Positions 24,701-36,899 of a DNA stretch of 64,000 nucleotides are shown one piece after another (positions within the stretch are counted from its first letter, which is position 1; the number at the start of each line of letters is the position of its first letter). The position numbers and the translations under genes are program-made. Location of the stretch: the NCBI RefSeq assembly GCF_009730915.1, contig NC_052477.1, forward strand, positions 26,306,578-26,370,577. The letters run 5' to 3'. This DNA is from Dioscorea cayenensis subsp. rotundata (taxonomy: Eukaryota; Streptophyta; Magnoliopsida; Dioscoreales; Dioscoreaceae). The notes beneath the pieces are model-generated. The model was not told the DNA's origin. It ran no database searches and worked only from the letters and a program-made list of their open reading frames with translations.

Positions 24701-26192
24701 ATTTGAAGGTAGGTGAGTTTGCTGAAGTTCTCCATAACAGTCTCCTTCATCTTTCCTTTTATTTTGCACTAAAAATCTAGGGGCAAGATTTCATGGTTTG
24801 AATAATAGTGTGGATGGTTATCTACTGTGTTTCTAAATTACGTAAGAAATTACTTTTTATTATAGTAAATTTTTTTTTATGATATGATTAATCAAGACAG
24901 TCCTTGATGCTTTCTTTTTTTTCCCTATAAACAAACAGGGCCATCTCCGGAGGTAGATATGGTGCTGTCCATTTTACTGCAGAGCCCTATATCTACTGGG
25001 CTGCCTGGGAAAACATCTTCTGTCTCGCAGATGCCCGGAGGTCCTGCTCCCAGTACAAGTGACCTTTCAGGCTCGAGCAAGTCACGCATGAACCCTAATG
25101 GATCATCTCAGAGAATTGTTCGAGAAGGCCTGTCCGGGAAAAGAAAAGAGCTCGAAAGTATAAAACTTCTGTTTCCCTTTCTTCCTTGCATGCCACACAC
25201 ACACGATTTTAAAATCATTCTTCTTAACAGCGTGATGTTTGCAATGTTTATTCTCCCATTCCGCGTGAACACTATTGATTTTGAGGTCTGCAAACTAAAT
25301 AATTGCTATGGTTCTCTTCTGTTCCCACACACATGTTCGTGCCATCCATTTTATATGCACAAATATGCTGATCTCTGCTTTTGTTTTGTTTTTGTTTTTT
25401 CTTTTTTCCCTTAAATATGTTATTTGGCATATGCCTATGCAAATGCTTTGCCACTGTTAGGTCCAGAACTTATGAGAAGCTTGCTTGTTCATAATTCATA
25501 ATGCTCATTCAATTTGACAAATAAACTAGGAAAACCACAATTTTAATGTTCGCCACGGCTCACAAGGATTCTATCCATGTACATATTGTCTATATTATAT
25601 GTATATGGTGTTAAGGATTTTTGTCTACCTCATCTGCCGCTGAAAACGTTGATCTCTCATTTCTATCATTATTAGTTGTATGCAATCAATTTTTTCTTCA
25701 TGCTAATGGCTAGACTTTTCAGAAAGAAGAAAGTAAATTTTGGTGATTAAGGGAATTGTTTCTTACCCTTTGCTTTGTATCTTTTGTTAACTGATTGTTT
25801 AACCAATACATTCAGCTACTCTATTCTCTTGATCACAGTCAATAACAATCGTGTTTTTTTACAACTATATCACAATCTGATAATAATTATTTCTGTAGAT
25901 TTATACTTTTTCGGTCAATGTGAATTTTAGACTTTGGTGATTGATAGGTAATACTAAAGTAGATAATAGCAAGCCAAACCTAATATCATGTATGCATATA
26001 TGATCCTTTTGTTTATGAGCAGGGCAAGAAGATGATGATACCAAAACCGTGCAAAGCAGACCATTACCCAGAGATGTTTTCAAGCTTCGTCAGATGCAAA
26101 TGCAGAGAGGCCGTGGTGTTAGCGTCTCCCAGACTGGATCAGCAGCATCTGGTGGAAGTGCATTCTCCGGCGAGCAATCAATTAGCAACTAA
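15742..26192 (+). CDS. CSTF77: cleavage stimulation factor subunit 77 (CstF77/CSTF3), 5'-incomplete
   Basis: CstF77 scaffolds the CstF complex that directs pre-mRNA 3'-end cleavage and polyadenylation. Exons: 15742-15853 (CLMYLYHYPDIWYDY, then broken), 17004-17062, 17139-17207, 17300-17439, 18909-18973, 19178-19274, 20066-20125, 22129-22281, 22994-23057, 23143-23241, 24147-24299, 24939-25157 and 26023-26192 (stop TAA). From 17004 on, every junction is in frame. HAT-repeat motifs include RYAYAELEESRGAIQ, FIKFLRRTEGIEAARKYF, YADFLCRLNDDRNVRALFER and VWKRFSQFEQTYGDL; then RYSFMDLWPCSS, VVYPDTSRMVIYDPRQ, the Pro-rich hinge and the C-terminal PLPRDVFKLRQMQMQRGRG. The first visible exon lacks about 7 bases after WYDY, has extra bases further on and lacks a GT donor. 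The first ~250-300 residues are absent. The intron after 20125 begins with GC. Confidence 0.92.
20126..22128 (+). other. GC-AG intron in CstF77
   Basis: Exon ...SMLK ends AAG at 20125 and the intron starts GCATGT; the acceptor is catccag before 22129 (VEQRRKEAL). A GT four bases later (20130) would put a stop (TGA) across the join, so the GC donor is the only frame-preserving choice. The 2-kb intron shows no other gene. Confidence 0.75.
23968..24065 (+). mobile_element. hAT-type MITE end inside a CstF77 intron
   Basis: TAGGGATGATAAT followed by a G/C-rich run (ggagatgggatcc, cccgaac, ttgggttgggatggg) resembles the terminal and subterminal sequence of plant hAT elements, also seen at 38362 and (reverse) 35149. 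Only one end is clear. Confidence 0.45.
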
Positions 26193-26805
26193 TAAGTAAC
26201 CATTTTCGGTTTCACTTGCCCAGAGTAAGCTCGACAACTTTATGCTAAAGCATCGTTGCCATATTTGTGGTGCCTGAGCTGACACTGATGCGCCGCACCA
26301 AATTGAAGAAAATAGCAATTGTAGCATAGTGCCAGATGGAATGGAAAATGTAATGTGGAATTGTATGTCTACTTTTTCCCATTCGTTTTTACCCAATGCT
26401 TGTTACATGCCAAATATTTGTAGATGGATACCCTAGGCATCCTGAAACATATTACCATAAGTATTTTTAAGGTAATAATTATTTGTCAAAATAATGACAA
26501 TAATCATTTTTTTTAAATAGTTTTCATATTGAAATATCTATTTGGGCTAATATTATAAGCAAAACATAGGGAAAAAATTTTCTCCTAAAACAATAGCTGG
26601 GGAGTACTTTCAGGTTATGTTTAAGTGTCAATTTTGATGGTTGCTCAATGATGTGAATGGTCCAATCAAAGCCTCAAATTTAATGAAGATATGCAATTAA
26701 TCTTTGTTTATTACACATCCACAAGGAATGGCAGCCCTCTACCCGTAAAGAACATCCAAAAACAAAAAAAATTAAAGTGTAATGAGCATTAACAACTTGC
26801 AGTTA
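26193..26805. other. 3' untranslated/intergenic region between convergent genes
   Basis: The stops of CstF77 (plus) and guanylate kinase (minus) face each other 613 bases apart. The interval should hold both 3' UTRs. I see no further gene. Confidence 0.7.
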
Positions 26806-29790
26806 CTAGATAACTGCTCGGCGCTGTCTAACTCTAGCTTTCTCAGAGTCAATAATGGACCCAACAAGCTTGACGGCTTCTTCGAGTTGTCCTCCAGCAT
26901 TCACAACCACATAATCGAAATCTTTCATTCGCTTCACCTCCTCTCTTGCTGTGGCAACCCTAACAAGAAGCATTTCTGATGTTTCCGTCTTTCTATTAAT
27001 AAGCCGCTTTACAAGTGCTGCTTCACTCTCAGCAACAAGAAAAATGAACACAGCTGAGCTTCCTAGTATTGATCTTAGGGTGGCAGCACCTTGTATATCA
27101 ACTCTGAGGACAATGTCATAACCTTTGGCCATGAAGTCACGGATCTGAGTGGCAGAGTGAAAGATTACCATCTAAACTATAAAGCTTGAAATACCATTAT
27201 ATGATGTTAATAATTGAGATAATGTCATGGACTAACACGGCCATATCAGTGTACATTCAAATTCATTCAATTACATTAATATTGATAACGAGAAGGGACA
27301 CGAAAATAACCTAGAATGGTTTAAGAATTTAAGACATCAAAAGATGTTTATCATTCTCAATAATCAAAAAAAGATAATACGCAATCAAACAGTGCTTTTG
27401 ATGATGCATAGTTGGTATCATTAGAAAGATTGATATAAACAATCAGAATGAAGCTAAAAGGTTGTGTACACAGTTAGGTATACTTGAAGCAGTAGTGAAC
27501 ACATCAAAGTGCATAGAAGTAAAAGCCTCATGGCTAGCATTGTTTTACTTCGAGTTATTTTTGTATAGATTAATGAGATGTGCAATAGATGTTCAGCAAG
27601 CCAGCATGCATGATAACTCAATTTCAGAAGGATGTGAGATATCAGGTTTTGCCTGTTTATCATATACTAGAAATCAACTAAACAGATGGTTGTCTTCAAT
27701 GCTGAGACTAAACTATAGATTGACAAGCAAAAGAACCAACCTGCTGTTTTGGAATTCCCTTGTAATCTCCATAAACAAGAGCATATTCCAAGAGCTCATG
27801 CTTGTCGACCATTGAAAGAAACTCTTCTTTTGAAACAAAGTAGTAATCCTTTCCATCAACTTCTCCAGGTCGTTTTGCTCTGCTAGTAGCAGTTACAACA
27901 AAATGAATTCCTTCTCTTACTTCTCGTAGTTTCTGTATAATAAATGGTGAGTCAGCATCAAAAACATCCGGCAATCTAACAAGTGGTTCATATCAAATTA
28001 AAGTAGCTGACATAAGCAAGCCAGCACTTATACAGTCTCTAAACTGCTACCCGGGTAATAGTTGTAAGTCCCACAAAAGTAATCGCAATTTATGCAGGTC
28101 AAACATGCAAAATGTTTCTTCCAGTGGTACTGAGCTAAATATTAAACACTCTGAAGCAGTCTGAACATTGAAACAACTGCAACATTACAACGAACAGAAC
28201 CATGGCTTTTCAATGAGAACTAATATAACTTAAAAACCAAATCATGAAGAGCAACATGTAGCAAGAATTACCTTGATAACCGCATCCTTGCCAACGCCGC
28301 TCGGTCCACTGATTACAATGACCAGAGGGTGCGGAGGTGGTGACAAAGGATCTGAAGAAAATGATGAACCTAATGTTGCTTCAAGTCCTCTGAACAGTTC
28401 AACCTACAAAAGAACCAAATATGACAGTCACATTCTAAACAAATTCACAATAAACAAATGCACATACTTAAGAAATCTTCTCCTTGAAAGCTGGTTTATA
28501 TTTTTAGAATGAATATATGTACATATTAGATTTAAAATGTGTGGACACAACAGTGAAACCATTAGGAAATTACATTTTTTTCTTCATGATAAAAATAGGG
28601 AAAAAAGTAATGTCCCAATACAATATAAGAAGAAAGAGTTTCTAGTTATAGTGAAACCACTAACTTTTACAAGAAATACAAAATTTCACATCAATTCACT
28701 CTCTCAAATTTTCATTCTTATTTAATTCTAACCACTACCAAAGAAAAGGGAAGAAAACCGATGCCTACTAATCCACCTGATTATGGCAGCGATGCCTCTC
28801 AGATCTCCATCACAAAGACATACAGATCCATACCAAATTATTATTATATATATATATATATATATTATGAATCTTGAAGAATCAGTTTGCTATGGAACAT
28901 TCTAATCAATTCAAAATCAGTCATTCTTGAAACAAGAAAAACCTAACCACCTTAAAATTCGTGGTTCTCTTGACACATTATTCATTGCACAAACACATAA
29001 AGATCCATTCGAAAATTACTCTTTTTTGATGAATTTGAAACATAAATTCCAATGCAACATCTAATAGAAAAAAATATCAGTCATTATTGAAACAAGAAGA
29101 ACCTAACACTCTCCAAATTCATTGTTCTCACACCACACAATAATTAAAACAGACACATAAAGACCCATTCCTTCCAAGATATTCTTTTTGGATGAATCTT
29201 GAAAATTGAACATCTACGCAACAGTGTAGCCAATTCAATAGCAGTCATTCTTGAAACAAGAAAAACCTAAAAACCTTCAAATACATTATTCTCAGGCCAT
29301 ATCATTCTTTGCAAAGATCCATTCCAAATTATTCTTGCAACATTCTAATAATTCAATATCAGTCAATCTTGAAACAAGATAAACCTAACAATCCTCAAAT
29401 CCATTTTTCTCACACCACATCATTCTTGCACAGAAAAACACACACACAAACAGACACAAATCACTGAAAACAGAAGCGAAATTTTCAAAAAATAAAATAA
29501 AATAAAATAAAAACAGAAACTACCTCATCGGCGTCAGGCGGGGGTAGCGGGGCAAAGGGGGGCCTTCGGGAGTCGTCAGTGCTGAAACCGGAAGCCATGA
29601 GAGGGGAAGCCAAGCTCTTGTTTCGAAACCCCAATGGATTCCGATGGGGAAAACAGGAAACGAGTGTGTTTGAGACGAGTCTCGGGAGGACGGAGCGGGA
29701 GGCAAGTGAGGCAGTGAAAATCCTCCGAAGAGGGAGCATGGAGGAGAAGAGGGGCAGGTGAAGCGAAGACGCTAGCAGAGCTCCCTCCAT
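26806..29790 (-). CDS. guanylate kinase, plastid/mitochondrial type
   Basis: Four exons on the minus strand: 29790-29524, 28403-28272, 27932-27741 and 27144-26806 (stop TAG), all phase 0 with GT-AG borders, giving 309 residues. The enzyme transfers phosphate from ATP to GMP. Exon 1 (89 residues) is a Ser/Arg/Leu-rich presequence ([20 protein letters not shown]...), fitting organelle targeting. Exon 2 carries the P-loop [12 protein letters not shown]. Exon 3 carries the GMP-binding part ([37 protein letters not shown]). Exon 4 carries [15 protein letters not shown], the lid LINRKTET and [10 protein letters not shown]. No key residue is missing. A second in-frame Met (residue 18 or 65) could give a shorter form. 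Closest in kind to the organellar GK (Arabidopsis GK3 type). Confidence 0.95.
28846..28866 (+). repeat. (TA)n microsatellite in guanylate kinase intron 1
   Basis: About ten TA units. Intron 1 (28404-29523) also contains several diverged copies of a block with cattcttgaaacaagaa(g)aaacctaac, at about 28921, 29079, 29243 and 29364. Confidence 0.8.
28890..29420 (+). repeat. four diverged ~140-bp tandem units in guanylate kinase intron 1
   Basis: The phrase (a/g)tca(t/g)tcttgaaacaagaa.aacctaac recurs near 28921, 29079, 29243 and 29364, each followed by an ...aaattc/tcatt...ttctca...cacac/catcattc segment and a gatccattc motif. Spacing is about 120-165 bases. This is a degenerate intronic tandem array. 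Confidence 0.7.
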
Positions 29791-32700
29791 TCTCTCGCCA
29801 TTAGAGCACCTCTGTGAGCTTCTTTAACTTCTTTCGAACCAGAGGCCACTTTTTACTTTTTAGAGAAAACTTGAACGGGTGCCAAAGAATCGGATTCGGG
29901 TCGCATCTGAGTTCGAATCCGATAAGACGCAGGTATGAAGGAATGTAAAAAAGCCATCAATTATTACAGAAAAAAACTCTTTAAAAAATGTACTGTATGT
30001 GTATGATAATAAATGAATGGTTTATAATTCGGATGATAAAACAAAAAAAAAAAAATTATCCATGGTAGTGTTGAGCAGGCGCAGGGTCAAAACTGTGTAG
30101 TGGTACTATAACAATATTCTTCATTCACTGTTTTTTAGAATAATTACTGTTTATGATATTGTTTAAATGGATTTGTCTTTTATAGGAGAAATCGTATCTT
30201 TCCGATTAAGGGTTGCATGATAGGGAATTTATTAGCTTAGTGTGGTTCAGTGGTTGATAAGTAACCGGTGCAGCTCGATAACTATATGTCCTTTGATAAA
30301 CAATTAAACGAGGGTGCTTGTTGCCATGAGTATTTAAAAAAAAAAAAATTAATGGCAGTTTTACTCAAATTTTTTTTTTTATTTTTATTTTGCATAGAAT
30401 TTAAAAAACAAATTAACATATTACTCTAACAATTTGTCATATATTAATTCATGGATTAAAAATTATGGTTTAAGCCATTATTGCAATAGATGAATGGTAT
30501 TGCAATTAACTCTCATATGAAAGATTGAGGGTTTGACTATTTTCCAAAACATAATTTTCCAAAACATAATTGAAGATTAAAAACGCAACATATTATAGAT
30601 TGAAAATGAAGATATAATTTCAAAAGAAGTAGCTTTGTGTCAAAGAATGGTGAAAGATGAACATAATTACGATACAATATGAATAATTTGTTTAATTATC
30701 TCTTGTTCAGGTATTTAGGTTGGATCTAGTTGATGGTTTATGGAGAAGATTGTGAATATATAAAATGTCTAGCTTGACTCAAGGAACCAGAAATGAATAA
30801 TTCAAACTAGTTATGCATATAAGAGGGGGAGCAAATATATACCATGCCAAGCTTGGAGTTATATATGCATCTATGTGAGTGAAATTCTAGCTTTAATATC
30901 TATTTTTTGTTGGATTGTGGACCACACATCATGTTGAGATATAAAGAAATATGTGCATAAACTGTGTAGATGTACACAATTAACATTTATAATTGTATTT
31001 ATCTTATCATTTTATATTTTGAATGGAACCAGTTGTGGTGATCTAATTAAAGTTTGAATAGAATCATAATTATCTAATTTAAATGCGTGGATTTATATAT
31101 TAATAATATGATGTGTAGAATTGGGTTTTGGGGAAGTGCCGTGAGCAAAAATCATCAAGTCTATGATGGGTAGCCCCATAAAGATGTCTTATATATATGG
31201 TGTGGTCCCTGAATGAGTACACAACGATCTGAGATTCAAAATTAGGATTCCCATCTCCCTTCTGTGCGTGTGATCAGTTAGAAGAACCACAAGACCAATC
31301 ATCATCATCATTATTAATGGATTCAAGTACAGGTACACTTTTGCCACTTTCTTTATTTCTAAGCAATCTTCAAATAAGGAGGTCCAGAGTTTTACAGTGT
31401 TTATACCCATTTGATCCATCACTTTTGTCCTAATCAGAAAGATAGAATCAGAGATAGTGTCTCATGATATTATGAAAATGATTGAAATATAAAAACCATT
31501 TGTACACAATGGTGTGGCATTTGAACAATTCAGCTAAGTCAATATGTGAGGTTGGTTTATTAAACCAATTCTTGAAGGATCAATTTTGAAGGTATGCACA
31601 TTATTCTTAATAAGGTCATAGTGATTGGAATTATGTCATAAATGTAAAAAAATTAGGTTTCAAAATTGACAATTTGGACCTATCGTAGGCGACACTCTAT
31701 ATGCCAAAAGTCACAAAAATTATTGAGAAACTAAAATAATGTAGCTATGAATGATGAGAAGTTGAAAGCAAGGACATATAACAAAAGTCACTTATGATTA
31801 GGGCAAGACCACCGAAATATTTATATAATGCAAAAAATCAAGTTTATCTTGTCAATTTTATAGATAATTAACAAATGAACTATTTAAAGAAAAAAAGAAT
31901 TAGAACTAGATATAAAAACTAGTAGAATAATCTTTCTATTCGAATTACAATTTAGTGACAACAACTTTTGAATAAAAGAAAGATTGAGGTTTTCAAAATT
32001 TAGTTTAAAAAATTATGGATCTTGCATTCTAAAATTATATTACTATTCTAACATATTTGTTAAACTTCAATTTTTTTAAAATAAAAGTGGATAAACCATA
32101 TTCATCCTTTTAATTATAAGGTATATAGATCCATAAGTATCTGTTTTAATAGCTCTCTTGGAAAAACATAAGTAGATAAATAAGCTATTCAAAGAAGTCA
32201 GTCCTTTCTTGCTCATAGGATGCTAGTAGTCCATCCTTAATGAAAGCTAGACTTAACTTTATGAGTGATTGGCGTTTAGGAGCTTTGTAGTATTGATGTT
32301 AGGGGCATCAAACTAAGATAGTAAGATGAAGTTGATATCAAATGATTAGTTTTGTATAAACATGGTGTTTATTTTAAATCATCTTTTGCTCTGCCATATC
32401 CATAGAGTCACATAACAACGAAGACAACCAAATCCTATACTAATCTTTATGGATAGTCTACAAGCTTAAAGGTCTATTGTAAAATTGTAAAGGTGGTTTT
32501 GGTGGAATTTCTCTCTGTGTTTCATTAAATCAATACAAGTCAATATATATACACATATGAATTGAGATATACAAATCACTCTTAACTTCTAGCCCAAGCA
32601 AACAATTCTAGCCTAAAATATACAAATCAAGAATAATGACAAAATAATATCATTCTTAAGATATACATAGAGAATATTTTCTCCTAAAAAATACCCTAAT
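29791..32700. other. guanylate kinase promoter side and AT-rich intergenic DNA
   Basis: The first ~100 bases (to about 29900) are GC-richer and likely contain the guanylate kinase promoter and 5' UTR. The rest is AT-rich with no supported gene apart from the SINE-like unit at 30235. A 77-codon minus-strand ORF near 31189-31422 has no recognisable motif. Confidence 0.55.
30235..30350 (+). repeat. SINE-like unit with A-box and poly-A tail
   Basis: TGGTTCAGTGG (about 30252) matches the Pol III A-box consensus and a weaker B-box-like gctcgataac follows about 30 bases later. The unit ends in a 13-A run near 30337. No target duplication was confirmed, so this could be chance. Confidence 0.35.
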
Positions 32701-32734
32701 ATATGTCCCTGCCTAATATCTATAAGCCCTTATT

Positions 32735-33250
32735 GTCTAGTGATGTGTACCGCAAGCGCACGGATTGTTCAAGTAGTAAACAAAATATCATTCTCACAAG
32801 GACTTTGTTATTAACTACCAATTTCTTATAGTTAGGGTTATTTAGGTGAATCGATATATATATGAATTGTGAAATTAATAAGTAATGAAAACTAAAACTA
32901 ACAAAACTAAAGTTACCAATGGCTTAGGTGATTAATTTAGATACAAGGGCTTCTAGTATTAAAGTTCACCACAATGATAGATAACATATTTCATATTGAC
33001 TCTTTGTTGGTTAAGTATAATTTCTTTGAAGGTGGAATATCCTAAGATACTTGCTATTTTCTTTCAAAATATAGAGAGATATCTAACTTAGAATAACTCA
33101 TGCTTTCATGGTAATTGAATCCAATTAGATCTTTTAAGTTCTATGACATCCAGTAATCCTCAAGAAATCATAATTTAGGATTTCAAGTTCAATTTTTGTT
33201 ACATAAATAAACTTATTTACAAAAGCAAGTAACATTGTAAGTAAAAATTG
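32735..33250 (+). repeat. degenerate LTR-like dispersed repeat
   Basis: The opening gtaccgcaagcgcacgga...caagtagtaaac...tctcacaaggac is a phrase I associate with widespread plant LTR-retrotransposon-derived repeats. A weaker relative (gcaagtgcactgaataataa) starts near 34113. No coding domains accompany either. Assignment is from memory of the motif and is tentative. Confidence 0.35.
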
Positions 33251-33264
33251 ACTAGACAATTAAT

Positions 33265-33953
33265 TAATTATTTAATAAGTCATAAAACATACCCCAAAAG
33301 TTGACTTTGTAATATCCATGAATTATCAATAATATGTGTGGTAACCACCATAAATTCTTTTTTTTTGTTGCTTGAAGTTCACATGTCAGTTCTTAGTGCA
33401 ATTATACTCTCATTTTTCTCTAAGAATTTGATTGCCTTTGCTCTTTCAAGCTTATATAGCTTTAAAATGTCACTTTTGATAGTATTGAGTGTTGGACGCT
33501 TGAACAACAGTTGTAGAGTACTAGAAAACTCCTGAAAAGCGTGATGATCAAACATAAAGGGAGGATAATCATGAATTGCAATCATTGAAGCCAACCTATT
33601 TCTTCCCACATATTGATCAAAGGCTTGACTTTTGAGATCTTTAGTCATAACATTTTTTGTTAATATCATTTGTCTTATGCTCATACTGTATCTCCTAGTA
33701 CGTACATTTTTTTAATGGTGGAGTAAATGATTTGTTCCCATCTTTGCAATATTACCAACAACTTCTTGCAATGCTTACATTCAGCCTTTATAATCCCATT
33801 CACTGTCTTCTTGGTAAAAGTTTGCCAAACATTGTTGACTTTTTTATTGGAGTTTCCTTCATTGGTAGTTTGAATATCATAAGCTTCGATAGGCGCTACA
33901 AATAGACTATGTGGATTTTCAGCCTCCATTGAAGCAGGAGCTGACTCTTGCAA
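33265..33953 (-). pseudogene. hAT transposase fragment (BED zinc finger + core start)
   Basis: Reading the minus strand: NNVWQTFTKKTVNGIIKAEC with CKHCKK is a BED-type finger start (about 33860-33770). After a frame change, FDQYVGRNRLASMIAIHDYP, FMFDHHAFQEF and KSDILKLY follow (about 33640-33455), as in plant RICESLEEPER/Ac-like transposases. The frame then meets TGA where the family has Trp (RTDM-stop-TSSNKK) and continues as EFMVVTTHIIDNSWILQSQL to about 33265. The C-terminal dimerisation domain is missing. It lies inside a block whose 5' hAT-type end is at 35149. Confidence 0.8.
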
Positions 33954-34927
33954 TTCAAATTCTACTGGAGCCAGAGGAGTACTTTCATTTGTTGATATAT
34001 TGACAAACTATAAAAAAATTTAACATCAATATTTAGAGGAGAAACCAACTATATGGAAGAAAATAATTAATTTGTTAGTATATATATAATATATTAGTGA
34101 ATAATAAAATAGCAAGTGCACTGAATAATAAGAAAATAACGTCACTTGCATATCCAAATTCAGATATCTACTTATTACCTAATTACTTTTAGTTTTAACT
34201 TTAAACTCAAGAATTTGGCAAAAAAATTAAAAAAATCAACTCAAATAAAACCTATATAGACTGTGGAGCTCGGAATAAACACAAAGTTGTAATGATTGAA
34301 AATGTCCATCATTATAACATTCGTAAAATATCATGGTTAGATTATTTGTTCTTTCAAAATTAGCAATGTATTTTCCTTAACTGCATATAATTAACAATCA
34401 TCACCACACATTCCTTTAATTTATCCACTTTAAAACAAGAACATATTCTAAATTCTAATCATTAGAGTTCTTAGCATTTCTTTTTTCTTATCAGGATCTT
34501 AAAACGTAAATCAGAATTGCATGCATAAAGAAATAAATTCCCATCTAGACCAGGTACACATATTAGTTCAGTAATCAAAAGTTCTAAAGTATTTCAGACA
34601 TGTATGCTTTTGCATCATTTATAATTGCATTTTTATGCACAGTCACTATAATAAAACATGTCACACCATATCATCTGAGACATTTTCTTGTTACCAGCAA
34701 AAAACTATATTAAGTAAAAAAGAAAGTAAAGCAGAAAGAACCTGTGGTTGTGGATGAGAGAGGTCTTAAGAAGAGGATTGGAGTGGGATGTTGACTTAAG
34801 AATTAAAGAAAGAAGGGATTGGAGAATGAAAAAGATGGGTCTTGGATTTTGGAAAAGTCGTCTCTATTGTTGTCTTGTGGTTGAGTGAGTTATTGAGTTT
34901 AGGAAATTAGGGATTTGCTTAATAAAA

Positions 34928-34954
34928 AATTATACATATATATATATATATATG
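34928..34954 (+). repeat. (TA)n microsatellite
   Basis: About twelve TA units within the hAT 5' region. Confidence 0.8.
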
Positions 34955-35286
34955 AGGGTACGTGTATGGGTATAAGTACAGGTTTTACCCATACCCTCTT
35001 CAACTAGTAAAGGTATGGGCAGGGTAGAGGCATACCCTGACCCGACCCATACCAGCTAAAAAAATAACGGTTAGTGCCCTTACCCGTTCCCGTACCCATA
35101 CCCTGTCAATTGGTATACCCGTCAGGTAGGGTACAGATTACCATCCCTACTCGTAGTTGCAGTTTTTAATGAAATTTTAATTTATCCATTTTACTAAAAA
35201 ATAAAAGAAAATAATGGGCATGCGTGCTTGTAAATTTAAAACGAGAAATCAGTTCAAACTTTCATTGACATTTAACTATATTTTTA

Positions 35287-36080
35287 GGGGGCATTTGGAT
35301 GAAAGGAATAATTACTATTAAAATGGGATTCTTTATGGACAATAATAAAATCTCATGTTTAGAACATTAGATACACAACTATTAGAATGGAAATGCGTAT
35401 TGTAGATAATTTAATTACCTACAATTAATGAATTGTATTACCCCAAAATTAGGGGGATTGGGGAGTAATGAATACTGTTTATGGTGAAATTACAAGTTTA
35501 CAACTAGTTAATATTTAATTAAATAAAAATTGTTAATTTAAATAACTAATTATAATAATTAAAATAAATAATAATCAACATAAATTTACTAATTTAATAT
35601 TTAGTTAGAATAATTAAAAAATAATAATTAATATGAATTATTTAATATGGATATTTAATTAAATAGACTAATTAATTTATATATTTAATTATTACAATTA
35701 AAGTGAAATGACAATTTTACACTTGAGAGATATTTAATTAAATGAAAATTATTAATTTAAATAGTTAACTAAAATAATTAAAGGTAATAAGAAAGAAATA
35801 TTTAATTTAAATATTCAATCATAATAATTATTTTGAATAATGATATTTAAAATAAAAAATTATTATTCAATATTACTCATTATTTTATATATACAAATTA
35901 TTTATTTGTATTAAGGGTATTAAGGTAAGCTTGTCACAATTTTTATTTTACTTTTTTTCATTCCCAATGACACAACTTTCAACCAAACACAGTTTTTATT
36001 CACATTCTTATTTCTACAATCTTATTCTCTTTCCATTTTCTATTCCCATTCCATTCTCATTCGACGAACCAAACACCACT
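35287..36080. mobile_element. Harbinger/Tourist-type element with TTA duplication
   Basis: Left end GGGGGCATTTGGATGAAAGG and right end (reverse complement) AGTGGTGTTTGGTTCGTCGA are imperfect inverted repeats of the PIF/Harbinger kind. Both are flanked by TTA (35284-35286 and 36081-36083). The 794-bp interior is extremely AT-rich with recurring atttaattaaat words and no transposase. Non-autonomous. Confidence 0.72.
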
Positions 36081-36144
36081 TTAAAGAATATTATCATTTT
36101 ATTACATATTGTGCAACTCACAGTGTTTGTGTATGCAAATAGAC

Positions 36145-36168
36145 ATTATATATATATATATATATATT
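36145..36168 (+). repeat. (TA)n microsatellite
   Basis: About eleven TA units just outside the Tourist-type element. Confidence 0.8.
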
Positions 36169-36659
36169 GTTCAACCCGGCTAGATCCATTTAATAAAATG
36201 AGTCACACCAACGATATCCATCTATCATACAGGTTAACCTAACCTGACTTGATCCATCTAACTTGTTATGGTTCAATCCCATTTAGGGGATTTATGAATA
36301 ACAATAGATCTTATACCCACACAATTAGCAAAAGAAAAATTTATGTCAACATTGGAGTTATTGTGGAACTGAGGCGAACCCAAGAAGAAGAAAGAAGAAA
36401 GAAGAAGAGAAGAAAGAGGTTAGAGCTTGAGTCATAGCAAGATGATTGAGTGGCAAAACAATGCCGAATTTCCTAATCTACCAGGTTTGATTTTCTCTTT
36501 TAATCTTTTCTTGATGCCTTTTTTTTATGAAGGTGACAAGAGCCGGCCCGCATAGAGGTGTCAAAGGGACATACATGTATGATGGTGCACTAGTTATGGT
36601 GTCTTAACGATCCCCTAGGGATTTACCATATGGAGCGGATTAATACGTGGGGCTATTAG

Positions 36660-36895
36660 GGCCTACCACATGCACCCAAAATGATATATCAATGAACACA
36701 ATCCCACAATAGTAAATCCCCCTATTTTGCAACTCTAGAGAGGTGGAGAATACAATTCCTCTCACAGGGGACCCTATAAATAGTACTGATACATTATTTC
36801 TACAATACTGCATAGTACTGCAGTACAACGGATTTGACTTTACACCACTCGCCCACCACTCATGGCGACTTCCACTAAGTTATCTAGTGGTTGCC
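36660..36895 (+). repeat. dispersed repeat, copy 1 (related copy at 44070)
   Basis: Shares, in the same order and orientation, catgcatccaa-like start, tgatata, cacaatagtaaat, ttgcaactcta, ggtggagaatac, ccactc.cccaccactca and gacttccacta with 44070-44320. No coding potential. Family unknown; could be part of a longer LTR-type element. Confidence 0.65.
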
Positions 36896-36899
36896 TTGT

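Larger units (their letters stand above)
33265..35149 (-). mobile_element. truncated hAT element with 5' terminal sequence
   Basis: On the minus strand, TAGGGATGGTAAT at 35149 starts a GC-rich subterminal block (about 34960-35149) with repeated ggtatgggta / acgggta words, typical of plant hAT ends. The transposase remnant follows in the right orientation at 33953. The 3' terminal repeat was not found, so the lower boundary is only the end of coding similarity. Confidence 0.6.

Noticed and set aside
29895..29930. B-box-like 'gagttcgaatccg' upstream of guanylate kinase
   Set aside because: No A-box at the right distance and no tRNA fold; probably chance.
36433..36500. tRNA-like stretch with 'gattgagtgg' and 'ggtttgattttc'
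   Set aside because: The A-box does not match the Pol III consensus and no tail or duplication is seen.
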